From: Erythroxylum novogranatense
Taxonomy: Eukaryota > Streptophyta > Magnoliopsida > Malpighiales > Erythroxylaceae
Direction: 5' to 3'
Length of the DNA: 64,000 bases
Assembly (NCBI GenBank): GCA_029891385.1
Contig: CM057228.1
Coordinates: 29,020,214-29,084,213 of the forward strand
Position numbers and translations under genes: made by a program
In this document: positions 22,455 to 35,690 of the stretch, piece after piece
Layout of the letters: every line of letters starts with the position of its first letter
Numbering within the stretch: position 1 is the first letter of the stretch
The notes under the pieces: model-generated
What the model was told of the DNA's origin: nothing
Database searches by the model: none
Seen by the model: only the letters and a program-made list of their open reading frames with translations

Positions 22455-25437
22455 TGTTGGATCCCGTTACCGGAGTCCAACTCTTGAACCGTAAAATATG
22501 AAACTTGATCATCTTGCCTTGTAGGGTTTATTTCATTTAACCCTAATTTCAAATTTGATTTCTCTTGTAAATCATAGCCTTATGACTCTTGTTTAATTTA
22601 AGACAAGGATCGCTTCAATCGGAGTTCTATAACTCAAGATATCGACAAAATACCAACATGTGATCATATCTCGATCACGCTCTCTCGACTGACCCTTTAC
22701 TTGATTTCATGCCAACTCTTTCAATTTAACTCCAAATGACACAAATTCTTATGGGTAGGTACCTACATGTCTCATGAATCCATGTTTCAAAAATCACTTC
22801 ATTTGGAGGTCTGATGAGGAAGTTATGATCAAAACAATCCTTCATATTCATATCCCGATGTATATTTGACATACTTTGGTAAAATGCCATAACTCTTGCT
22901 ATGATGTCGATTGATGTCATCTTTATACCAATCAATATGTACACATCCTAATCTACAACTCATATTAGAGGCCTAAAAATGAAATTCGCACTCTAACTGG
23001 GTCGCGCCAGCGATTTACTTCTATCGCTTCCATGAGGAAGAGACGAAACGAAAGTCGAGGCTCCTCCGATTTTCTATGGTCGCCCCATGAGGTATGGAGC
23101 TCATACCGAGGAAGAAATGACCAGAATGATGAGATTTTTCCCCAAAGCCTCTTAAACCCTCACCCATGCTTTCTAACTTATTCCTAACACCAAATACACT
23201 TGTAATCTTGCAAGATTCACTTACTCTACTACTAAATACTTCATAACAACTCCAAACATCCAACTTATTTTATCATTCTATCAATTCTTGATTGATTTGT
23301 CCATCAAACCCTAGATTCCTACGCAACCATCAAAGCTATCCTCATAAACAAGACTTATGCATCCTGCTAACTTTCAACCATCGTAACTCTCAACTTCTAA
23401 CTTCTATTGGCTAACCAATTTAACACATCTACAAGACTTTGCACAATCAACCTCACACAAGCCTCATTCTCACCTTCATTACACATGTATGACCATCAAT
23501 CCCAACCTCATAACATTTACCTACCTATATGATATTCATGTCATCTCATGCATCATCTCAAAAGATCAAAGGTCATACAGTCAAGCATTATACATTAGGG
23601 TTTAAAATTCACTTTTGAATCATAACTCATTCATTCCATCTCCATCAAATCATGTCATATTTCATACAATGCTTTAGTGGGCATTTTAAGTCCAATTACA
23701 TGAAACTTCAAAGTACAATATCATTCTCAAAATGCAACTAAAGCATTGTTTTACAAAAATCATTTCAATCACAAAACCAAAAGAAAACTCTTGGAGTAAA
23801 TGCCTTTAAGCTTGCTCCTCGGGATCCTGCTCATTTCTTGGAGAATTGAGGGGGGGTGAGCTTTCGCTCCTCGGGTAACACATTTATATTTATATAACAA
23901 GCATGTCTATTTAATTATTCACACATTAAGCAATCTTTCAATGAAATCATAATACATGCATCATGCAATTTTCATCAATACATAAACATAATTTCTCACA
24001 ATTCGAACATTCATAATTCTTGCAATTTCATGTAATCACATATGAAACACATCAAATGGCTCGGTAAGTCCATATTCATGGCAACCATATAGTCTCATTT
24101 ATGAGCTTATATGGGCAAATCTTGAGGAGTCCAAATAATGGATCATCCTATGCCACAATCAGGCAAAGCATGCGGTTTTTCATGGTCGACGTGCACGTGA
24201 CGGTTCTTGGGACTATACCTTACCCACATAACATAACAATCATGCATAACAATAAAATTGGACGTTCTTGTCCAATTCACTGTTTTCTTGAAAATCTTAT
24301 CTTTCATGCATATTTCATATTGTACATTTCATGCATAAGTCATATTGTGCATTCATACTCATTTAAGCTACTTCATTCAATACTAACTCAACCATCATCA
24401 AATCATCAACATGTATTATTTTCATTTACACATAACTCATGATTAATGTCATCTAACCACAACTAACACAAGCATTTATAGCAATCATTTATACTTACTT
24501 ACAAGTAACAAACATTCATTAGTGTCATTTATCAACTTGCATTAATTGTTCATAAATATAAAGATAAATATGGAACCCACCTTTAAGACTTGCTAAATCC
24601 TTAGTTTCCTTGCTACAACTCTTGTTCCTCTTCTCTTCCTTCTCTCTCTTCATTAAAAACCAAAAACCCATGTAAATCTCACTTCAATTGAGAAACCATG
24701 TTACACCTTTCATGAAATCAACTTAGAAATCACTATACCCATTCCATTCTTAGTCTTTCTAACCAAAAACCCAACTAAAATCTCACACTTAAACAAAAGG
24801 CTTACCTTAAATCGTCAACAACACCAAGAGTTTCTTGGTTCAAGATGAAGCTCTAGCCTTCCTCTTCACTTTTAACTCTTGGACTTTCTTCCAACTCCCT
24901 CTTGATCTCTTGGAAATCACCACCCTAACAAGCTTCTTCTTTCTCTCTTCTTCTTCCCATTCACGACACTCTCCCCCTCTCTCTCACAATTTCGGTGCTT
25001 CACTTCTTCTCCTCTCTAACTCACTTAATTTTCCTTTCTTTTATACTCCCTTTTCATTTAACTTAAGCTCATTTGCCTTTAAGCCCATATACTCTTCTCT
25101 TCTTCTTCTTATTCTCCCACTAACACAACTCACACTACTCAAGCCCACTTCTTCATTTAAGCCCATTTCATATATATCCTCTCTTCTTTCTTATTTCATC
25201 TTGGCCCATTTCATTTTTTTTTCATTTCATTTGGGCCCAAGGCCTAACTAGCACATTAAACTACATCTAACTCATTTAAGTCAACTAATACATTTACTAA
25301 CATTAATTCTTAACACCTAACTCATTTAATGTCATATGCTAATTCATGCTAACTTTATTAAATACTATATTAATTTACCCCACTAATCTAACCATGCTTG
25401 ATTTATCATAAAAAGAAAAAAAATTCTGGGGGTAACA
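22455..25437 (-). repeat. LTR-B, solo LTR (2983 bp) with TSD CTATC
   Basis: It starts TGTTGGATCCCGTTACCGG and ends GGGGGTAACA on the plus strand, flanked by CTATC at 22450-22454 and 25438-25442. It interrupts a sequence that is intact in the sister LTR at 14451. No primer-binding site, polypurine tract or coding region is inside, so it is a solo LTR left by LTR-LTR recombination. It is related to LTR-C: both start TGTTGG...CCGTTACCGG/CCATTACCGG and share GTCGACGTGCACGTGAC. The shared hairpin motif indicates minus orientation and probable Tekay-like origin. Confidence 0.88.
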
Positions 25438-25738
25438 CTATCTGTACAACTTTTCTTCTCATAAAAATATTTGAACACTTTGTTACAGAAAAATAGCACT
25501 CAGCTAAATCACTTTTTCACGTAGTAATTTTTCTCGCTATTTTGTGTAAGTATCTGTACGTATGTAACTTTTTGTAACTCTTTGTGTATATCACTTTTTG
25601 TGTAACTTTGCAATATTCGACTTCGACTTGTATTTATAGCCTTCGTCTTCAACTGCTTCTTGATTCTTGAATCTTGAATCTTTAATCTTGAAAGAAACGG
25701 TTAATCAGTTGAGTTCTGTAACTAACTCGAACTGACTT

Positions 25739-25900
25739 TTGCGTCTGCTTCTTTTCTGCGTCTGCGTCTGCTTTTGTATTTGCGTCTGCGTCTGCGTCTA
25801 CTTTTGTATTTGCGTCCGCGTCTGCGTCTGCGTCTGCTTTTGTATTTGCGTCCGCGTCTGCGTCTGCGTCTGCTTCTGTATTTGCGTCTGCGTCTTTCGC
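25739..25900 (+). repeat. GCGTCTGC minisatellite in the SIRE-like 5' LTR
   Basis: Hexamer GTCTGC runs are organised into about four higher-order units of 36-40 bp, each also containing TTTTGTATTTGCGTC. The sister LTR has only degenerate traces at 14750-14920. The reading frame across it encodes a Cys/Val repeat and is an artefact of the tract. Confidence 0.85.
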
Positions 25901-26194
25901 GCGTCTTTCATTATCTGTGTCGTCTTCGTCTGTGTTGATTTTAACTGTTTCAACTTCGCTCAGGTCTCGAAATTATCTGCGTCAGGCGTCGTGTCCGACT
26001 TCAGTTATTTCAACTTCGCTCATGTCTTAATTCGCCTGTAAGGCTCGTCGTCTCGACTTCGCTTATTTCAACTTCGCTCGTATGCGAGTTCGTCTGTGTC
26101 CGACTTCGTCTGTTTTGTTTTTCTTTGTATTTGAACTCTTTTTTTTATACATCAAAATCATATTTATGTAAAGTCATTTTGACTTAACATCATG

Positions 26195-27228
26195 TGCTAT
26201 GCACAACAGATTAAGCGATCCCTGTACCCTTGATGCTGATACATAAAAGTCAAGTCCCCGTATCGACACCTTTTTATAGGAATTGCAGGTGATTCCATAC
26301 CTAAGGTCTGGACACTGACGAGATCAAAACCTAGGGTTATGACGCTCTTGTTAATTGTAGCCCGGACTTACACGGATGAAAGTTGAGCCAACACTGAGAA
26401 TTGGTGGGTGTGCACACTAGTTTAGCCGACTAGTAGTGACGCATATAATTGTTTTTGGCTTATTTTGATATTTGTTTTCTAACCAGATTTGATTTATATA
26501 TGTGATATTTTTCTGATTTTATGTACTAGAACTAGAACCTGACTGGATGAGTGATTAATAAGCTAAGCCTATATGGTTCTTAACCAGTATACGTTGAGTC
26601 ATAGGCCAGTCCTATATGTTTCTATGTGATGTATGTTGACTTTATAGGTTATCTATACTGTCTTGATGTGTATTGAGTTCTATTTGCGATATATGTTTTT
26701 ATTGCTCACTAAGTACATAGTGTAGTCACCCCCTCCACTTTCCAACTATGTAGGTTAATTTAGTGAGCTTGAAGCTTTAAGTAGATCATGCGATCTTTTG
26801 ACATTTCCTGGGCATTACCGTATATGGGTAGTCTCTGTTTTATACTTTTGTTGTATAATGGCTCATGAACTATTTTTGTTAGATTGGTTATGTTGATATG
26901 TTTTATGATTTTATAAATTAACTATTGGTTGTCTTGTAGTTTATAAAAGACCTTATGTATGAACTTTTGGTACTATTGATGAGATTGCTTTTGAGTGGAC
27001 TTAAAAGTCTAAAAGTTGTGGTAGAATTTTAATGTGAATATAGAAGTGCGCTTAAAATTGTTTGCAGGTGTTTTGATTGAGTTTGGGATTTTTAAAATAA
27101 TTCATTTTGCTACCCAAATTTTTTCAAAAAGGTATTCAGTTAACCTTGCATAGTCGAATTAAATTGAGTGTCTTTAACCCGAGTATGCGACAGTTGTCAT
27201 GTGCTCGATGTGATACCGGGTCATGACA
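26195..27228 (+). repeat. LTR-A, right part
   Basis: It resumes after the SIRE-like element's TCATG and ends at CATGACA (27228), where Copia-1 pol continues. It contains CTCACTAAGTACATAGTG followed by TCACCCCC (26705-26733), a motif seen in related form in the other long LTRs here. No genes are inside. Confidence 0.7.
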
Positions 27229-28774
27229 GTAAAAGAGAGTAGGTGCCAATAGATGTACATAAGTCTTAGAAATAATACATACAAACATATGTGGGTTATT
27301 CCCAACATCATTTGGAATGATATACAATATTTAATCACATTAACAAATGACTACTTAAGTTATAGTTACCTATATCTTATTCATGAAAAATCCCAATCTC
27401 CATATGTGTTTAAAATTTTAAGGCAGAAGTTGAAAATCAATGTGGTGAAAGGATTAACTACATCAGATTTGACCGTGTTGGAGAATAATATGATAGATAT
27501 GATGGTTCAGTTGAACAATATCTACGAACCTTTTCCAAATGCCTAAAGGAATATGGAATTATCCTACAGTGCACCATGCTATGCACTCTTAGCATGAATG
27601 GTATAGTTGAAAGATGAAATAAAATGCTTAAAAATATAGTAATGAATGTGATTTCTTATACCATCTTGCCAGAATCCCATTGGGAAGAAAATTAAAGATT
27701 TCAACTTACTTAATCAATATAGTTCCAACAAAAGAAACTACCAAAACCTAAAGTTATAGATAAGTAAGAAACCTAGCTTAAACCATTTACATATTTAAGG
27801 TTTTCCAATAAAGGCAAAGTTTTATAGGCCAAATAAAAATAAACTAGACTCGAGAACTGTTACTTGTTATTTTATTGGATAATCTAACATATCCAAAAGT
27901 TTAAAGTTTTATGATCCCCCTACTAAAGGAATTTTTACATAGGGAATGCCTTATTATTTGAGGAAGTTGAGTTTATGAGGGGAGATAAGGTAAGAAACTT
28001 TGTCTTGTAAAAGGAAAGTGTTATTGTTCCTTAAAATATTATGGACATTAGTTAAGAAGCATCTCCAAATCAAGATAATGTTCCTCCTATACAAATTTAA
28101 GAAGTTATTCTAAAATACCAAATTCAACAACCTCAATAACCAATTCCATTAAGGAGATCTACTAGAGAGAAAAATGTAATTCTGGATGATTATGTGTATA
28201 TATTAAAGAACATGAGCATGGTATTAGGATGGTGGAAGATGATCCATTTAACTTCCATCAAATCATACAAAGTTCTAACTCTCATAAGTGGATTGAAACC
28301 ATGAATGAGGAAATGAAGTCCATAAAAGACAATAACATTTGGGATCTTGTCCCATTACTTGAAGGTACAAACCTGTTAGCTACAAATGAATATTTAAGAC
28401 TAAGGGGGATTCTAAGGGTAAAGTCGAAAGATATAAGGCACGTTTAGTTACTAAAGGCTTCACTCAGAAGGAAGGTATTAATTCTAAAGAGACTTTCTCT
28501 CTGGTTTCTTGGAAAGACTCCTTTAGAATCATCATGTCATTAATGAGCCACTTTGATCTTAAGTTACATCAAATGTATATTAAACTACATTTCTTAATGG
28601 AAACTTTGATGAGATGATTTATATAGTATAACTAAAAAATTTTGGCTAAAAGAAATGGTTTAAAAATTAAATAAATATATCTATGGACTCAAAAAAGCTT
28701 CTCGTCAATAATATTACCAATTTCATCAAGTTTTCATCTTATTTGGTTCTAGTATAAATATGGTAGATGATTAT
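27229..28774 (+). pseudogene. Copia-1 integrase and RT start, second part
   Basis: Continues the protein left at 11908 with KRVGAN, VLEIIHTNICGLFPTSFG, ITLTNDYLSYSYLYLIHEKS and YDGSVEQYLRTFSKCLKEYG. The integrase catalytic region, MNGIVER and LPESHWEE follow, then the RT N-terminus (WIFKTKG, ERYKARLVTKGFTQKEGIN near 28430-28490). Many stops and shifts are present. It ends in MVDDY at LTR-C. Confidence 0.85.
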
Positions 28775-31700
28775 TGTTGGAAGCCATTACCGGATATCCA
28801 ACTACTTAATCCGAAACCTTCATACTTATACATGAATCGGGTTCCAACCGGAAAACGAAACGAAAGAACAAAAACAAAAGCAAATCGGACAAATGGTTCA
28901 AACAAACTTGCGGGCAAATTTCTGACAAAATTCAACCAATGGTTCGAAAATCGGGAAAATCGGAAGTCAATTGCAAAGGTTATAAGAGGAAAATTTGAAT
29001 TGACCAAATGAATAGTAAAAAGTCAACTTCTGACTCTCATAACTTTTTACTCCTAACTCCGAACAAGACATATCATGCCTTCATGGAAAGATAGAAAGAC
29101 CCTCTACATCTTTCATGAAGGATGGAAAAACCGATTCCCGCTCGAAAGGGCTAAAACCCTTCCGAAGGTTTAGCCCAAAATACCATATGAATAGTAATCC
29201 GAGAATAGTAAAAAGATTAGTGGCAACAATTTTCAATTGATCATAACTTTTTCATCCTAAGTCATCTAATGGCCCATTTTATACCATTTTAAAGATCTTA
29301 ACATGTTCTACATTCTTCCAGACGACCTCTTAATCCAAATCAACCGTTTAGGAGATCTAAAACCTAAGCGAAGTTGCTGCCCAAACTTAGGAAAATTTGG
29401 ACAGCATCTCCCCTAAAAATACATCTAGCCAAAATCTTCAAATTCATTTATCCAAATTACAAACCTGCATAAAACCACTTCAATCTTCCATATTTTCAAT
29501 CATCCAACTACCAAACAACTCAATTGTCTCAAATGGGCAGCAACATCACAATCTTAAGATTTCTAAACATTTCTCAAACTAATCATCAACTCACTTCCAA
29601 CTCATAATTGAAATACAATCTCATCTTTGCTTTTATCAATTCCAAACATACAATCATACATGCTTAATACACTTTACCTTTGACACCTCAAATATTAAAG
29701 GAAACATATACAATATACTTTCACTTCAAACTCTTACATTTTCACAGAAATGAGCAAATACAATGCTTCAACGGCATTTTAGCCCAAATACATCAAAGTC
29801 TAGAAGAATAAAACACAAAGTACTTCTTTAGTTTCAAAATGCTATCTAAAATCTAGTTTTTTAACATATGACTTCTAAACCATCAAAATGCATCGGAGTT
29901 GCCTCAATCCCGATGCGATGACCCAGATTCTTGCTCAAAACCTGTGGAGGGGAAAATGGGGGGTGAGCTCGATGGCTCCGTGAGTAATAAGTTTATAATA
30001 GAACAGAAGAAAAAACACTTTTAAACTTATTTTCCATGTATAAACATTTCGCAGTAGAAATTTATCAAAGTTTCTTTTTCAAATTTTCAACTTCCCAAAA
30101 TAATCATAAACAATTTCATAATTTCCCAGGCGAAAGCCTCAAATACTTAGTTCTTCAAAATCTCAAATTCTTCGCAATTGGAACAATTCATCATATGAAT
30201 GCAGCACCTTTTTCGAATGTGACACATAATACATATATCAATACATGCACTATTCATAATCATGCAAAGATGTCAGCACAATCAATTGGCTCGAGAGTTC
30301 AGAGAATGTGACGGATAACCCAAGGTTATACAGAAATGTGACGGATAACTAGAAGGTTATACCGTAAACAGGACGAGTCCGATTTCTCAGGATCTCGTAG
30401 GCCCACAAGCGGGCAGCCGGGAGAAGGTTATACGTCGACGTGCACGTGACTAACAGGACGTTACTCTCTCGCCCAAACAAAACACATAATCATATAATTC
30501 ATGCTTGCAAATCGGATTGCCCGAAGGCACATTTCGAAACTTAACTTTCGCATATTATGTCATATCGCAAAATGGCATTTACAATTTCACATAACATTCA
30601 CTTGCCATACAATTTCACATAACATGCATATTGCATAATCTAATCACACATAATCTAATTACACAAAGAATGTAACACTTTCGAATTAGTCACATAAGCT
30701 TCAATTTTCTCAAATTTGTCGAAACATTTCAGATAATGATAATTTCAAATCATTTCAAAAACATTGGATTTAGTCATTCGAAAATCAAAATTTTCAACCA
30801 AATACTTTGTTTCTTGATTTTTTTTCAAAATCACACAAATTGGCCTCTAATTCAAAGTATAAACGCATTACCCACCTGAATTTTCTTAAGCTTTATTCTC
30901 GGACCAATGACCTTTCTTTTAACCTCCTCTCCTCTACTTCCAATATCCTCTCTAAACCTTCATCAAGCATAAAAATTCCCAATTTACCAAGAGAATTTAA
31001 GGCTGGAAAAATTTAAAAGAATGGAAAACATGACTCAAAACCTATCTCAATGATATCAATTAGTTTCAAGAATCTTATGCCTTAAAGAGACCCATAAATT
31101 CTGATTTTCTTAAACCTCCCTTACCTTTCTTCTTTCCCTTTTTCTTTAATGCCTCAATTCACCTTCATAAACACAATAATCCCAATTTAACATCAAATAC
31201 CAATGCTGGAATTTTCAAGAATGGTACAAAACTTGACTTTCAACCTTTAAAACCTCACTTAAACTTTTCCTATGCCTTTTCTATGCTATATTAACTAAAA
31301 TCCCCCCCTCAAAACTCATCAAAACTTTCGAAAATCTCAAGCCCTCAAATCTGCTATTCTTTCCTTCTTCCTTCACCAATCACTCTTCAAACCACCGATT
31401 TTAACATGAAAGGCAAAATTTCATCTTAAAGGATAACAAAATTCACAAACTTTAGGAAACAAAAACATGAAATTACTTCCATAAAATCTTACCCATAATT
31501 TATCCAATCCATTAGCATCAAAACTTAGCTAAATAACTAATAAAATTAAAAAATCCTCTAACATATAAGAAACTCACGTAAATCAGAATTTTAGCTTAAT
31601 TTCATAACTCTTTTTTTTTTGGTTCTTTCATTAATCTCTCTTCACACCACCCTTTGGAAGCAAGAAACACAAACTCTAACATAAAACCCACAAAAATTCG

Positions 31701-32874
31701 AAAATCCTTACCTTGGGAGATGACCCACGAATTCCTCTTCTTATCTCCAATGGATGAAAACCTCTTCCTCTTTCTTCTTCTTCTTCAAGAAACTCTAAAA
31801 CCACTTCTCCCAAGCAAGAGAACAACAAAACCCAACTCTTTTCTTCTTCTTCTTCTTCCTCTTTCATGAACCACTCTTTTTTTCTCCTTGAAATTTTCGA
31901 CACTCTCTTCTTACAAGACTCTCACAAACACTTCTAAACCAAGATGAACTAACCTGTCTTCTTCTTCTCTTCATCTTCTTCTTCTTCTTTTGTCTTGGCC
32001 GAAACCCATCTCCTTTGTTTCTTCATTTCCCCCTCATTTTCGTCCAACACCCATGCCAAACGACCACACTTCATGACCTTCTCTTCTATTTAATTCCTTT
32101 TTTATTTCCTTTACAAGCTTCTCTTCCTTAACTACCAACCTAAGCATTAGCTACCAATTTCGTGGGCCTCATTTAAGTTATTAAACCCAAGCTTCCTTCT
32201 TTTAATCTTGTTTACTTTGTCAACTAATTAACTTAAGTGTTAAGCCCAATTCCATCTTTCCCTCCTTATAACTTTCACTAATTTCAAACTTTCCCTCCTT
32301 CCAACTTAAAAATTTCGTGGGCCCCCTACAACCCACCATAAAAGTCCTTCTTTCTTTATGCAAATGACATTTTAAAAGGGCTACAAGCCCAAGCTTCTAT
32401 CTTTCTCATTTACTTGCAATGAAAATGGACCTTAGCCCATACTTCCTTTACTCTTCATTTATTTACAATTTAAAATGGACCTAGCCCAATTTATTCTTTT
32501 CTTCTCCATTTAATAGCATATAAAGATTACAAGGCCCATCTTACTAAACCTTAAGCCTTCAAAACATTTATATCTTCCTCATTATCAACAATTTAATAAA
32601 GCTCTAATTGAACTAAATCCACACAATCTCAATCACCTAAATTCGTAAAACCCTCAATTCATATAATTCTTTTTACTACTAACCATGCATCACAAAATAA
32701 AAATTTCTTAACAAATCGAATTTCACTAAATCCCTTCATTTAATAATCATAACCTTCACAATAAAATCCTCAATTTATTCCAACCAAATTAAAATTCTCA
32801 AACTAAAATCGCAAAATAAATCAAACATGCCTCAATATAATTTAAACATGCTTCATGCGAATCGGGGCCCAACA
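28775..32874 (-). repeat. LTR-C, solo LTR (4100 bp) with TSD ATTAT
   Basis: It starts TGTTGGAAGCCATTACCGG and ends GGGGCCCAACA on the plus strand, flanked by ATTAT at 28770-28774 and 32875-32879. Removing it restores Copia-1 RT in frame (MVDDY then VYHKFSRRKHI). It shares its termini, GTCGACGTGCACGTGAC and the GAGC...GCTC hairpin with LTR-B but is about 1.1 kb longer. No coding or internal-domain sequence is present. The reading frames at 28760-29011 and 31654-31903 are not taken as genes. Confidence 0.88.
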
Positions 32875-33890
32875 ATTATGTATACCATAAGTTCAGTAGG
32901 AGAAAACATATTTTTCTAGTTTTTTATGTCGATGATATACTGCTTGCCAGTAAAGATGTAGTCTTGTTTTATGAAACTAAGAGATTTCTATATTAAAATT
33001 TAGAGATGAAATATCTTGGTGACACCTTTTTCATATTAGAGATATAAATATGTTAGGATTGTTCTCAATGTATTCTTAAATTATCACAAAAGAGCTATAT
33101 TGAAAAGGTTTTTAAGAGATTTGACATGTAAAATTATAAACCATATGATATGCTTATATCTAAAGGAGACAAATTTAGTCTTAGTTAGTGCCCTAAGAAT
33201 GATTTTGAGGCTAAAGAGATGCACATCAACAATATGGAGTCTTATATATGCTCAAGTATGTACGTGTCTGAATATTACGTACAATATTAGAATGCTAGGG
33301 AGATATTTAAGCAATCATATACTAGACCATTAAGTAGTAGCTAAAAAAGTCATAATGTATCTGCAAATAACTGAAGACTATATGCTTATATATAGGAGAT
33401 CCGATTACTTAAGATCATTGACTATTTTGATTTCAATTTTTCTAGATGCCAAGATAGTAAGAAATCTATTTCATGTTATATCTATATGTTGGTTAGAAGA
33501 GATATTTCCTAGAAGAGTGCTAAGCAAATACTAATAGCTTCTTCTAATGTAACAACAAATTTTATAACATATTGAAGCGTCTAATCATGGGATATAGCTG
33601 CAAAAGTTTGTCATAATGCTATAATTTATAAATGACATTGAAAGCCTACTTAAGATATTTTCTAAAAATAATTCAACAGTTTTGTGTTCCAATAATAATA
33701 GGAGCTCTACAAAGTCTAACTATATAGACATCAAGTTTCTAATGGTTAAAGAAAGAGTTCAAAGTGATCCACTCACGAAGCGATTACCACCTAAGGTCTT
33801 TCATAAGCAAACTGCTCGTATAGGTGTAATAACTTCTAAGGACATTACGGTTTATTGTAAGTTTGTATCCTTAATACTTATTAGATAAGA
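32875..33890 (+). pseudogene. Copia-1 RT end and RNase H, third part
   Basis: It reads YVDDILLASKDV (RT catalytic YVDD, about 32920-32960), then EMKYLGD, LISKGDKFSLS, MYAQVCT-like and RMLGRYLSN blocks. RNase H remnants follow (CQDSKKS, SAKQILIASSN, NNNRSSTKSNYIDIKFL), then DPLTKRLPPKVFH near 33770. Stops break all frames. It ends shortly before 33890 with the usual copia C-terminal peptide. Confidence 0.87.
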
Positions 33891-34257
33891 GACACATTAT
33901 ATGGTTATTTTATAGTTAATACTATAGTAATAAAGTTAACAATTTAATTCCCTAAATGTATTTTTCTATTTGTTCTTGTAAGGAATAAAGTCTAAAGATT
34001 AAGTTTTAAAGAAGGTCTAGTTGGAAGTAGTCATGCTAAGATTACATTGCATGAAATTGCCATTCTCTACACCCATTTTTTATCTATATCATTCATTTAT
34101 ACTAATATATGTGACCATGGATGGGTTTAGTTACTCCCAATATAACAAAAATGCCTTGATCCCTTATTAGTGTATACGATGAATGAGATTGTTCTAAATG
34201 TTTTTAGTGATGATAACTTATTTGTGTATATAAGTATTTTGACATAATAGACAATTA
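33891..34257. other. Copia-1 3' flank up to the CACTA terminus
   Basis: AT-rich, no reading frame. It probably contains the end of Copia-1 and part of its 3' LTR, but I could not define an LTR start. Confidence 0.4.
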
Positions 34258-34275
34258 CACTACAACAAAAATGAC
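34258..34275 (+). repeat. CACTA terminal inverted repeat
   Basis: CACTACAACAAAAATGAC, preceded by TTA as a possible 3-bp target duplication. Confidence 0.82.
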
Positions 34276-34410
34276 ATACGGTAACATGTGATAAGTGTTA
34301 TTAAATATGAATAGTAACACTAATGACTATGCTATGACAGCCCATGTTACTAAAGATATGATGCTTAAGTAACAGTTTTGACATGTTATTGTCGAGTTTA
34401 AAATGACATT

Positions 34411-35690
34411 TATTGATAGCTACAAATGATTTTATATTATATTTTATAAATGTTATTAATTAACTATTTGTAACATTTTGACACTGTTATATATTAATTT
34501 TTGTAACATCATTAACATGTAGTAGATATGAATTTTATAACATTTTAAAATGTTATAGATAAGTTTTCCATGACATTGATAGAATGTTGTCATTAAATTT
34601 ATTATAGCATTTATTGATAGCTACAAATGATTTTATATTATATTTTATAAATGTTATTAATTAGCTATTTGTAACAATTTTGAACTGTTATATATTAACT
34701 TTTGCAACATCATTAACATGTAGTAGATATGAATTTTGTAACATTTTAAAATGTTATAAATAAGTTTTCATGACATTGATAGAATGTTGTTGTTAAGTTT
34801 ATTATAACATTTATTGATAGCTACAAATGATTTTATATTATATTTTATAAATGTTATTAATTAGCTATTTGTAACATTTTTGAACTGTTATCTATTAATT
34901 TTTACAACATCATTAACATGTAATAGATATGAATTTTGTAACATTTTACATATGTTATAGATAATTTTTCATGACATTGATAGAATGTTGTTGTTGAGTT
35001 TATTATAGCATTTATTGATTGCTACAAATGATTTTATATTATATTTTATAAATGTTATTGATTAGCTATTTGTAACAATTTTGAACTGTTATATATTAAC
35101 TTTTGCAACATCAAGAATATGTAGTAGATATGAATTTTGAAACATTTTAAAATGTTATAGATAAGTTTTCATGACATTGATAGAATGTTGTTGTTAAGTT
35201 CATTATAGCATTTATTGATAGCTACAAATGATTTTATATTATATTTTATAAATGTTATTAATTAGCTATTTGTAACATTTTTGAATTGTTATCTATTAAC
35301 TTTTGCAACATCATTAACATGTAATAGATATGAATTTTGTAACATTTTACAAATGTTATAGATAAGTTTTCCATGACATTGATAAAATGTTGTTGTTGAG
35401 TTTATTATAACATTTATTGATAGCTACAAATATTGTTATATTATATTTTATAAATGTTATTAATTAGCTTTTTGTAACATTTTTGAACTGTTATTATTAA
35501 CTTTTGCAACATCATTAACATGTAGTAGATATGGATTTTGTAACATTTTAAAATGTTATAGATAAGTTTTCCATGACATTGATAGAATGTTGTTGTTGAG
35601 TTTATTATAGCATTTATTGATAGCTACAAATGATTTTATATTATATTTTATAAATTTTATTAATTAGCTATTTTATAAATTTATTTTTAC
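34411..35690. repeat. Tandem array of ~200-bp subterminal repeats, about 6.5 copies
   Basis: The phrase TATTGATAGCTACAAAT recurs at 34411, 34612, 34812, 35013, 35213, 35415 and 35615, giving spacings of 200-202 bp. Each unit contains several short TGTAAC/TGTTAT-type motifs in both orientations. In CACTA elements the transposition protein binds short subterminal repeats. Tandem units this long are less usual. Confidence 0.9.

Larger units (their letters stand above)
14053..26189 (-). mobile_element. SIRE-like Ty1/copia retrotransposon (defective, nested)
   Basis: A complete insertion on the minus strand: 5' LTR 22062-26189 (interrupted by LTR-B), PBS 22048-22059, gag, protease, partial integrase, reverse transcriptase, RNase H, an extra ORF downstream of pol, polypurine tract 15115-15128, and 3' LTR 14053-15114. 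It is flanked on both sides by TCATG (14048-14052 and 26190-26194). An ORF after pol in the envelope position is typical of SIRE/Maximus copia elements. The integrase N-terminal half is deleted and gag is frameshifted, so it cannot transpose on its own. Confidence 0.9.
22062..26189 (-). repeat. 5' LTR of the SIRE-like element, split by LTR-B
   Basis: The left part 22062-22454 and right part 25438-26189 align with the two ends of 14053-15114. The uninterrupted copy reads GCAGGCTATCTGTACAAC across the insertion point. After excision of LTR-B and one CTATC the LTR is about 1140 bp. Confidence 0.9.

Noticed and set aside
25739..26041. 100-aa Cys/Val-rich frame
   Set aside because: It is produced by the GCGTCTGC minisatellite in the SIRE-like LTR and has no counterpart in the sister LTR.
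34411..35690. CRISPR-like array
   Set aside because: Units are about 200 bp with no short repeat/unique spacer structure, adjoining a CACTA terminus in a plant genome.
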